A DNA stretch of 64,000 nt, taken from NCBI GenBank assembly GCA_916048095.2, contig OU696583.1:5841822-5905821 (forward strand), written 5' to 3'. The position numbers and the translations under genes were made by a program. The notes under the pieces are model-generated. The model worked only from the letters and a program-made list of their open reading frames with translations. It made no database searches and was not told where the DNA came from. The DNA is from Sacculina carcini (Eukaryota > Arthropoda > Thecostraca > Sacculinidae). Shown here piece by piece: positions 55,059 to 64,000 of the stretch; the stretch's first letter is position 1, and every line of letters begins with the position of its first letter.

Positions 55059-56197
55059 TCCGCCATCAATGAAAAAGAATGTCTTGCTACGACTTACCGC
55101 TATTAAGATGCTGAATGATTAATGTTATCGTTCATATGTCTATCACGAGAACTAGCGGCGACTCGAGAGTCCACCGACACAACAGACCGTCTAACTGACC
55201 AGTGTTCGAAGACGAACTTTGTATTTTTTGAATTTGTGTATTTCACCATCGCCGTCTACCGGCTACAATGACACCTTGATTGTCAGATATGTGGAGACAT
55301 AGGAATCGCAAAGAAGATTCATTGATCCCACCAAACAAGAATCATCTGCGTATTAGTCTACTTTCACACGAGACAACTAGTGACGACTGCTAGTGTCCGC
55401 CACTAGTTGTCAGTGGCAGCAGACAATCTTGTCAGTTGCCAGCTCACGCAACTAGCGGCGGAACCTATCAGTGGCTACTGCTGTTTCTTAAGCATTGTTT
55501 CCAATGGAATGTTTTAGACAAGGACACTGAGTAGTGTCATACGTTATGATCAACTGTAGTTTTCAGTGTTCATTTGAGGAGTATAACATCATTTACCGGT
55601 ATATTCTGGATCCCCATTAAATCATCATCGCGTTATCAACCTCATGCACACCGCTTCGCGCTTCGCACATTCCCTTGTTGTCGTCAAACCACATAGAAAG
55701 ATGGCACAGGCAAAGTTCAATATGTTGTGGCACCGGAAAAAGCAGCTGATAAGTGATCGAACGACTGGCCTGGAATTCCTCTTACTGAGCTCACTTGTGG
55801 AATTATAAAACTTCTGGTCACGTGACGTGAAACAGTGCACACGCGCAAACATACACACGGATTCACACAAAAACCTAAACCATGGTTTTCCCACGCATAA
55901 TCACCACTTAAGGCTACATACAAACATACAAACATTCATACACACAAGCTGCACACACATTCGCACACTTCTGCCACACTGCTTACATACACACAGACAC
56001 GGATACTTTACACTTGCATGCACACAGGCACGCATACGTCACACTTGCATACACACATACACCACACCACATGCACTGTACTTCAACAAGAATGTGCACC
56101 ATCCTAAAGTTAAAGTTATAAATCAACATTGATCGCAAACAAGACTACTACCGGTAAATCAATTGAACTCCCAGCGAATTTAACCAAACACACATGG

Positions 56198-56252
<55 letters not shown>

Positions 56253-56810
56253 TTCGCTTCCGGTCTCGATTTGGCCAGATGATTAGTTTTGATTCGATTA
56301 GTAGCGGCGAAAGCCGTGTTTGTACCGTTGCAAACCAGCTAATTAATCATCAAATAAGACCAAATAGAAACGAGAACACATCAGACACCGGCATTATTCG
56401 GCTCACTGCAATATTACCACTGCTTCTATACAAAGTGAAATTGATTTTAGTTCTGCTCTGCTTCACCGACTTTTCATGCGTGCAATTTTTTTGCTTCATG
56501 CTCAAATCACTTCCAAAGTGATGTGTGCGTGTGTCTTCCGTGCATTCCATGATAGGCTCATTCAATGGAACAACTATTCTTAATATGCATGCGCTAATTT
56601 CAAGATACATATCGTGGTTTACCATGTATCGAGCGATCATTACACAACATGAGCAGATTACATATTTGGGTGTTACTCAACATAATTAGTGAAAAAATTG
56701 CCCCACAAATTTGAATGTCTCAACGTAAGTTTTTAGTGGAGTAATAGCAAATATTGGAAGGTCCGTTACTAGTTGGAATTGTTTACATAGAAATAGTTTT
56801 TACTGAGCTA
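55059..56810. other. Racemase-side intron or intergenic sequence
   Basis: Unique A+T-moderate sequence with CA-rich patches at about 55,820-56,080 and 56,200-56,250 and no supported gene. Sequence around 55,370-55,460 has repeated AACTAGTG/CACTAGTTG inverted motifs. Confidence 0.5.
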
Positions 56811-56896
56811 TTAGAGCTTGTAATTTACTACAACACGCAAAAAACAGCAAACGTGGTTCTTCGAAATAAGCCGGAGAATGCAATTGGTGTAGCCAG
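56811..56896 (-). pseudogene. Penelope-like ORF N-terminal fragment, left of a hAT insertion
   Basis: The minus strand continues the Penelope N-terminal coding as GYTNCILRLISKNHVCC. It matches LPGYTNIIY at the corresponding place in the 12.57 kb copy. The rest of the copy resumes at 59501 after the hAT-like element. Confidence 0.5.
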
Positions 56897-59500
56897 TAGG
56901 GCTGGGCAGGAACCGTGAAAATTGATACTCACGGTTCCGGATCCGTAGGGCAGTGGAACCGTTGGAACCGGTTCCGGAACCGGTTCCGCTTGGATGAAAA
57001 AATATATTTTCTGTGCGCATGTTTAGAGATCACCCAAAGGGAGAAGACACAAAAGAGAGTTGGCATAGATGAACGTGTGACTGGGAAAATAACAAATGTT
57101 TATATAAATTCAAAATTTTATTGAAAGTCAAAGTTCTATCAGTTTCATTATAGTGGGTATTCTCACAAAATTAAATTCATCATTTCATAAATTTAATTTT
57201 TGTGGGGGATCCTCATTTTGTTTTTTTGGGTGAGTGAAGCATATAACTCTTGACTACGGCCCTGTAATTTGAAGAAAAGCTTTAATATTCAATGAAGTCA
57301 TGTACAAGGCATTATCATCTCTATATTTAACAACAGAAAAATGCATACAATGCTGACACAATAATGTGGCTAATGCTACAAAAATGTGCGAAATAGTCAA
57401 TGTACTTTCCAATATAAACAATGTTTGCGTATCACCTGTTACATAATATCTCAAACAAACAATAATTTGATTTCGGCTATTGCCCGAAAACGTTCGCTTA
57501 TTCCGTAACGCACACGTTCACACACACATACACAAAACGCGTATATATTACACATTTTCATTCAAAAAGAGAATCATATTTATGTTTTCTTCTTTGAGAC
57601 TGTTTCGTCTGTGCGATATCCATTAACCGGCTTTTGAAAATAAACGTTCAGATGGAACGGAAGATGCCGGTGTGCACAAATAATTTGTCGCCACTTCATG
57701 TAGTCGAGGCAGTAACAACGCTCGGTCCCTCCACCATGATAATGGATTCACTTCTCGGGAGACGTGAAATGGAAAATATGAAAAATATGAATTTGAATAG
57801 TTCTATATCGAGGCATATTGGCAATTTCACAACAATTCCATATTAGCGATATAATGGGCGTTCTCGGGTAAAAAAAGTTACATTTGGGAAGAAGTATGTT
57901 AGTTATTCGTATGACTAAATGATTAAATGATAAAGTATACGCCGAGTTCAACAAAAGAGTGATTTTCCCCTTAACGACCTCATTGAGTGATAATTATGAG
58001 ATTCAATGATGAATATTGTGAAAATTTTCGTAATAATCGCAAGGTCACTAAGGCCCTCTGCTACGCTACTAATGTTGGAGCACTACAAGAATAAATAGAA
58101 ACTAAAAAATAAGAGGGAAATTGATAAAAATGTCATTTTAATAAGTAGAAACAATTTCTAATATTAAACATTTATGCATGATAATGTATAGAAATAAAGC
58201 AAAATCAAATTTTACTCACCACTTAAGTGTACACGGTGGACCTCACTAGATTCAATAAACAGCTTAAACACTAGTTGAGATGTTGGCGCTGGCAGTTTGA
58301 CTGACAAATTATTTGTCCTTAGCCGCGTACAACCAAGTCAGCCTGTTGATTTCAGTCATAACAGACTCTGAGTGAAAACACGGTTTCCACACAAATATGA
58401 CCAGATTCATCAATGTCCACACTGGCTGACTTCCTTCCAGGATTTTCACGCACATTTCGTTCGATACAAACAAACTTAGCAGGCATCTTTCTCGCCTGGT
58501 TCACACCTGTATGGGTTTTCACATTCTTTGTGGGCGACACGTCAAATGTGATCGATGTGCCGTGATCACAGCTTTGGTCATGTATGCTTGTGTGCATTAG
58601 AATGGGTGGATTCTTTACTTTTCCAAAAGTTTAACTAGTACCAAGTTGCGGTAGATACATTTTTTCATGCTGATTCCGAAAATGTATATTTTATTGGATT
58701 CAATGAGAAAACCTTTTCCGGAAGTCAAGTTGAAACATCCATTTTGTCGTGAAATTGCGATCGTGTAGCGTTTAATTGGCTGCCTTTGATTTTAAAATTA
58801 TTGTTGTTTGTTTGTTTGATTGTTCAATTGTAATTGAAGTCACCATGAAAAGGATGCAGTTTTCACGCAGATTTAGAAAAATGTTGTATCAACATTCATG
58901 CGATACTTTTTCTCTCAAATTAGCTGAAAATGAGGTTATTTAATCAAATTCCGGTAATCATACGCCAAAAAATAATATATTAATAATATATTCAATAAAA
59001 TAAGCGTAATAAATAATATGTATGAAATTTAGTATTATACCTCGTGTAATATGACTCTGCGCGCACAGACTTACTTGCAAATAATGTACATGTATTTCAG
59101 AAAAAAAGAAGACAATATAATACGCATTTTTTAAATACACGTGAAAAACTGCATTCACCGCAATTTCATATTAGCGTTAATTCTAAAACGCACCGTAGTG
59201 TTCATGTAGTGTGTGCGCAATGCGCATACATTTTCCTGTCAGTCCTGATACTAAGATCCGTGTGGACCCGGGTCCGAGAATCGGAACCGTGTGGACTCGG
59301 ATCCGTGTGGACCCGGGTCCGAGAATCGGAACCGTGTGGACTCGGATCCGTGTGGACTCGGATCCGAGAATCGGAACCGTGTGGACTCGGATCCGTGTGG
59401 ACCCGGTTCCAGAACCGGTTCCGAGTCTCGGACCCGGTTCCAATACCCACGTAGCAGAACCGTCAGAACCGGTTCCGGAACCGGTTCCTGCCCAGCCCTA
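56897..59500 (+). mobile_element. 2.6 kb hAT-like element with TAGGGCTGGGCAGG ends and perfect 8 bp target duplication
   Basis: Ends TAGGGCTGGGCAGGAACCG and CGGTTCCTGCCCAGCCCTA are exact 19 bp inverted repeats. GTAGCCAG flanks both sides (56889-56896 and 59501-59508). The unoccupied sequence GGTGTAGCCAGGCAG exists in the homologous Penelope copy at 12571-12585, directly confirming insertion. Near both ends are GGAACCGGTTCC palindromes. No transposase ORF was recognised inside, though two unassigned ORFs of 70-81 codons exist (57634-57846 plus, 58352-58597 minus). Confidence 0.88.
59255..59415. repeat. GTGTGGACYCGGRTCCGAGA minisatellite inside the hAT-like element
   Basis: About seven units of CCGTGTGGAC[C/T]CGG[G/A]TCC, three of them extended by GAGAATCGGAA. 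Repetitive ORFs here in all frames are by-products. Confidence 0.85.
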
Positions 59501-59810
59501 GTAGCCAGGCAGGTATATTTTCGCGCTTACAAACGAGATTAAATTCATTTGCAATTTCGCATTTTGCAATCTTTTTCTTGGTGGATTCTAAATCTCTTGC
59601 CACTTTCTGGTCGCTTTGACTCAAACACTTCAAAAGCTTCCCTATATTCTGTAGCGTTTCGGAGTTTGCTAGAACGTTACAGAATATAGGGAAGCTTTTG
59701 AAGTGTTTGGGTCAAAGCGACCAGAAAGTGGCAAGAGATTTAGAATCCAGCAGGAAAAAAATTGCAAAATGCGCAATTGCAATTGAATTTAATCTCGTTT
59801 GTAAGCGCGA
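59501..59810. mobile_element. Penelope-like fold-back copy (right of the hAT insertion)
   Basis: Inverted arms 59521-59658 and 59673-59810 (138 bp each) surround a 14 bp spacer. They encode, on either strand, LQNIGKLLKCLGQSDQKVAR and then CAIAIEFNLVCKRD, the same Penelope N-terminal segment as at 12590-13019. A (TA)n tract follows at 59811-59833, as in the other copies. Confidence 0.65.
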
Positions 59811-59838
59811 TATATATATATATATATATATATGATAA

Positions 59839-59889
59839 AAAAGTATACTTCATCGGGCACAATTATTGTGCCCGATGAAGTATACTTTT
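59839..59889. repeat. Perfect 25 bp-arm palindrome
   Basis: AAGTATACTTCATCGGGCAC and its exact reverse complement are separated by a single central T, directly after a (TA)n tract. The layout parallels the 13087-13250 Penelope terminal inverted repeat, with different sequence. Confidence 0.85.
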
Positions 59890-60546
59890 CTCATCATATA
59901 ACATTACCGGGTGCGTGAGTGCAACTTCTTTATGCGTATATATATATACGGCGCCGGTATATATTGTCGGTGACAGCCGGGTGAAAAGTTTATCCGTCAT
60001 AATTGGAAAATGTCAACAGAACGACTGACACCAACTGTCTGATTAGGGCGTCAGATAAAAACGCTGTCTTCAGCAGTGCAGGCTACAACTGGCCGAAATT
60101 AGACAGAGAGAAAAAACTAGGAAAATTCCGCGCCAAAACAAAAAATGACAGCTACATGTGTGTGCGTGCGTAGGAATTAGATTAAAAATAGAATACGGCA
60201 AAGCAAAAGAACAATTGGGGATGAGGAAGGAGAGAGGACACAAACGAAAATGAAAATGATATAAATATAAATATACGCCATATAAATATAAATAAATATA
60301 TATCGCAAAATATCTAATTGAACGGCACGTCGTTCTATTATTCAAACCATTCTCCGTAGTTGCGTTCAATTGGAGAATGCCGCTCTAACTAACTAATTTA
60401 CTGGACAGAATTTTGAGAAGACACGTTAAATTTCATGAATGAAAATAGCAAGTAATATTCAACTGTAATAAGCGCACACACTCACTAGCACAGCGCAGTA
60501 TATTCTCAGTATAATCTGACCTTTCGTCTGCCTATATATATCATCG

Positions 60547-60654
60547 GTGTCACGTGACACAGTGAAGTCACGTGACACCGTACAGAAAGCAAGGAAATAT
60601 TGTGCATACCTAACACTCAGACGCACATATGAGCATGTAAAATGTCACGTGACA
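60547..60654. promoter_or_regulatory. Cluster of TCACGTGA palindromes
   Basis: GTGTCACGTGACAC (60547-60560), GTCACGTGAC (60567-60576) and TGTCACGTGACA (60643-60654), with a fourth GTCACGTGAC at 61680-61689. TCACGTGA is the extended E-box bound by MITF/TFE-type and other bHLH-zip factors. No adjacent gene start was identified, so function is speculative. Confidence 0.35.
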
Positions 60655-61296
60655 CTAGGTCATACACACGATAATCTACGCACAAGTTCAAGTATATGGT
60701 ATGTATATGGTGCACATATGTATGTTGATGTCTGGCAAATACATTTGATCGGAAAAAAGTATACACACACGCTCACACACTGACACACAGACATGCATCG
60801 TCACTAAATGCAGACCAAACCTACACACAAGACGCGACACACAAGCATATATGCATATATCGCACTACATTAACAAAACACACAAATGCAGGGTGATCAC
60901 TGGTAAGTAATCACAAATTCAATTGTGGTGGCGTATACCACATTGAATTTTAGAGTCAGGTGCACGACAACAATATATTCTTATCACAGCCAATACCAGC
61001 AAACAATTGCCTGGTGACCGGAATTGTGCCGGGTGGATATAGACCTGTTAGCGACAGTGTCATTTTGAGGCCTAATTCTCATACTCTCTCTTTGCCGTCC
61101 TAGTCCGGAAGGCAGCATAGGCGCACACAAGTTTAACTAGTGCTGGAGCTAAAATTTGAAATTCGAGACAAAATTCTACATAGGGCGCTGAAACTTGGCG
61201 TTGCATTGGCATGTATTATAAGAAACGACACTCAAGTCAGAATGCGAGACATGGCAATAATAAAATGTCAATAAATATGACCATGCTGGTCTTGTC

Positions 61297-61410
61297 ACCT
61301 AACCTAAGGTAATATGAATATGAACAGCCTAACCTAACCTAACCAAGCCTAAGCAACCCACCTAACCTAACCTTACCAAACCTAACCTAACCAAACCTAA
61401 CCTACGTTAA
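61297..61410. repeat. Interstitial CCTAA (telomere-like) block
   Basis: Repeated CCTAACCTAACC with variants (CCAAGCCTAAG, CCTTACC, CCAAACC). On the minus strand this is degenerate (TTAGG)n. Confidence 0.75.
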
Positions 61411-61429
61411 TCGCGAGGAGCGGCTTATT

Positions 61430-62107
61430 ATCACAGGCCCTGCTTTGCGCATTTCCCGCACTCTCGCTTTTTGTCTCAAACGGCCAGTTTCAGAGCCCTC
61501 TAGCGGATTGTCTCAAAGGGACATTTTTAGCTCTAGTATGGTCTTCGCGCGCCCATGGCACGGGTCGAATTATGTAGGGGTTGAGAGCGGCCGTGAAGTC
61601 TGTATCAAAATGCCATTGTCGCTAAGTGGGTAGTCTCCGTGCCGGGTTATGTGGGCTCGGTCACATGACCTTTCACACGGTCACGTGACCATTCACACGG
61701 GTCATACTCACACACACACACACGCTCACACACTGTCAACCCTGTCAGTGGATACACACAGACATACTATTCTGTTGGTATACATACACACCAGACACGC
61801 ATACAAACGGGCGAAATGTACACACACGACAGGACACACTAACACACGCTCGCAAGCATATAAACGGCGACACACAAACATACAAAGTATGACGCCACAA
61901 TACTCCGCGGCCTGAGAACGGAGTTCATACAATGTCATCCGAGCACTGACGCGCTACATAGGTCTCATATACCGCATGCAATGACATTCACACATTCATA
62001 CGTAAAACCAAACAATGTTATTGGAGAGCATCGAACGTAAACAAATACAATGCAATTCAGAGTGCGCGAAAAAACAAAGGACGATATATAAGTTAAAATT
62101 CCTACAT
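61430..62107. other. Region between the telomere-like block and the Ty3/gypsy pol gene
   Basis: If the pol gene's 3' LTR is present it should lie here (minus strand), but I could not fix TG...CA ends or a polypurine tract. CA-rich sequence occupies about 61,705-61,880. A direct repeat TCACRTGACC.TTCACACGG occurs at about 61,660-61,700. Confidence 0.4.
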
Positions 62108-62400
62108 TTAAAAATAGACAAACTCAGGGTGTTGTTTGAAACGCACCTTGCGACCAGACCTGGTGACTGCAGTAGGCGGGCTTGTGCGCGGAGCAGGCAC
62201 AGGTGGTCTTTTGACGTCGGCAGCGGCAGGTCGCTGTTTCACTGGTGCTGTACGTTTTGCGTCGTGCTCATGCCGGTCGTTGATGTACGCCGGCTTCAGA
62301 CGGTCAAAAGAAACGGTGTCATGCCGCCCGCTGGGTTTCTCCAACACAAACACCTTCTCTGATCGCGACACCACTCTGAAGGGTCCTTGACGGAGCCTCC
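62108..62400 (-). pseudogene. Ty3/gypsy integrase C-terminal region (separated by a frameshift)
   Basis: The minus strand reads VVSRSEKVFVLEKPSGRHD, then TVSFDRLKPAYI, and ends VTRSGRKVRFKQHPEFVYF before a stop at 62108. This is typical of the end of gypsy-class pol polyproteins. It continues the integrase frame of 62319-63182 after a frame change at about 62,390-62,430. Confidence 0.7.
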
Positions 62401-63182
62401 AGGGGGCGTCTCACTCTGTCCACTCTCACCCATACATATTTGCACGTCTGCAAGTTTTTGGATACTTGAGGTTGAGAATGGTGAGAGCCGACAGATGAGG
62501 AATGGAAGTCGATTTGTTGCAATGTGTCGGAGAGCTTCTGAATGAGCTCATGCTGAATGTGAGGTTGTGATGAGTTGAGACAAATGCGATGAAAGAGGAG
62601 ACTGGAACCTGTGATGGCCGTAAATGGTGAGTATCCACTGTCATTTGGGATGGCACGGAGTCCTAGCAAAACAGCAGGGAGACTGCGAATCCAATCTTGT
62701 CCTCGTGCAATGAGTTCCGCTTTCAGCGTGCGATGAGCTCGCTCTATTAAGCTATTCGCAGACGGTCTATAGGCTGTTGTGCGGAGTCGATGAAAGTCTA
62801 TAATTTTAGATAATTCGTCAAACAATGCAGACTCAAATTGGGTGCCGCGATCTGTCACAACATACAGAGGCACACTAAATCGGCTGATCCACGTTTCCAT
62901 GAACGCGGCTGCAATTGTTGTAGAATTGATGTCTGAAATCGGAGTAGCTTCCAGCCAACGCGTGGCACGATCAATACATGTGAACAGGTATCTACATGGT
63001 GAAGTGTACAGTTGACCGTGAGGTGTTGACACTGGTAAGGGACCGACAATGTCAATGTGCACTGTTTCGAACCTGCTCGATGGTAGACCGAAATCTTGCA
63101 ACTTGGTCTTGGTATGCCTGTGCACTTTTGATTGTTGACACTGAGTGCACGATTTGACCCATTCCCCAATATCGTGGTCCAT
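62319..63182 (-). pseudogene. Ty3/gypsy integrase (zinc-binding CxxC and DDE core)
   Basis: After CTQCQQSK (end of the HHCC zinc finger) the core carries the first catalytic Asp in VHIDIVGPLP, the second in VTDRGTQFES, and the Glu in NSLIERAHRTLKAEL, with 35 residues between the second Asp and the Glu (DDx35E). The core reading frame is intact. A frame disruption at about 63,183-63,240 separates it from the upstream RNase H ORF, and another near 62,400 removes the proper C-terminus. The last codons of this ORF (APSRTLQSGVAIREG) are therefore out-of-frame. Confidence 0.85.
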
Positions 63183-63239
63183 ACCAGGCCAAAAGTAACG
63201 GGACTTGATCAGTCGCAGACTTGCTTTGGTACCATCTCA

Positions 63240-64000
63240 TCATGGATGAGCGAGTTGGTGAAATTGTTGGAACAATGCCTTTCGGCATGATTGAGGTACG
63301 TACGGACGAGGATGAAGTGTGGACATCTCACAGAGTATTTTCTCGTTTTCACCGAGAGGCTGAGCTCGCAGGCGATCAGCATAAGCTGATTTTTCAGTAT
63401 CGTCCACCTGTTGTGCGGCAATACCAAGGAGATGAAATGCATCCACTTCAATGCTATTGACAGCGCGCGAGAGGCAATCTGCCACGATGTTGTCGCCACC
63501 GCGTATGTACTGAACATCTCGAATATACTCAGTGATGATGGTCCAGTGTCGCTGCTGCCGATCTGATTTGGCAGGACAAGGGCTGTGAAATGCACAGACG
63601 AGCGGCTTGTGATCAGTGAATAAAATCACATTTTGACCTTCCGGAAAGTGCCGAAAATGGATAACAGCCAGAAACGCAGCAAGCAGTTCTCTGTCATACA
63701 CTGAGTACTTTTTCTGTGCGTCGCTGAGTTTTTTGGAGTAGAATTCTATGAGCACCGGCTCGCCGTCAATCATTTGATGGAGAGCTGCGCCGGCGGCCAC
63801 ATACGAACAATCAGTTACCAATTGGTACTCATGACATTGAGATAGTGGGTGAGCCAGCGTACAGGCGTTCTGCAGAGCAGTCTTCAACTTGTCGAAAGCA
63901 ATGCTGTGATCTTCCGTCCATGGCAGCGAAGTTGATTTTGGATGTTGTTTGGCTAGTTCACTCAAAGGAAAAACAATGTCTGCAAATTTGGGTATCATTC
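63240..64000 (-). pseudogene. Ty3/gypsy pol: end of reverse transcriptase and RNase H (open at right edge)
   Basis: On the minus strand, from the edge: KFADIVFPLSELAK (connection after the RT), then RNase H with TDCSYVAAGAAL (first Asp), YDRELLAAF (Glu), FTDHKPL (Asp) and NIVADCLSR (final Asp). All four catalytic positions are present. The frame stops at 63240 just before the integrase zinc finger, so the polyprotein is interrupted. The RT palm, protease and gag would lie to the right of the window. Confidence 0.85.

Noticed and set aside
58352-58597. 81-codon minus-strand ORF followed by a donor-like GTGAGT at 58,208-58,213
   Set aside because: Lies inside the hAT-like element and shows no homology to racemase or a transposase; considered as a racemase upstream exon and dismissed.

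Overview
The window looks like a repeat-rich arthropod genome, most likely crustacean or chelicerate (the subphylum is inference). Three things support this. A spliced nicotinic acetylcholine receptor alpha subunit resembles the arthropod alpha1-4 group. There are two interstitial blocks of the arthropod telomere motif (TTAGG)n. Long (CA)n and (TA)n tracts, Penelope-like retroelements, hAT-type DNA transposons, a piggyBac relic and a Ty3/gypsy element fill the non-coding DNA.

Layout. Positions 1-5,231 hold the right-hand part of a Maverick/Polinton (adintovirus-like) element: a compact, intron-less cassette of overlapping ORFs for a penton-like protein (open at the left edge), a basic pX-like protein, a major capsid protein, an adenain-like cysteine protease with its catalytic residues present, and three unrecognised proteins. 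Behind it lie two TATA-bearing direct repeats (5,340-5,662) and a roughly 750 bp A-rich/TTAGG-like array. At 8.2-14.8 kb two paralogous nicotinic receptor first exons, each with a signal peptide, lie head to head. The minus-strand one (8,222-8,446) has no downstream exon in the window. The plus-strand one (14,575-14,781) begins a six-exon gene that I could follow to its stop at 49,971. All five introns are GT-AG and the reading phase is kept throughout (541 codons). Its introns carry most of the mobile elements, including two 1,569 bp hAT-like copies in opposite orientation with 8 bp target duplications.

Positions 51,823-52,420 (minus) are the last exon of an alpha-methylacyl-CoA racemase, with a decayed piggyBac element immediately upstream. 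Positions 56,897-59,500 are a 2.6 kb hAT-like element inserted in a Penelope copy; the unoccupied site survives in another Penelope copy at 12.57 kb. The right edge (62,108-64,000, minus) is a Ty3/gypsy pol gene broken by two frame disruptions.

The host genes are a neuronal ligand-gated channel (with a divergent paralogue) and a peroxisomal/mitochondrial lipid enzyme; nothing suggests a shared pathway. The most distinctive content is the Maverick capsid cassette, the nested transposons with visible target duplications, and Penelope fold-back copies with a hammerhead-ribozyme-like motif. No CRISPR array, rRNA or convincing tRNA was seen.
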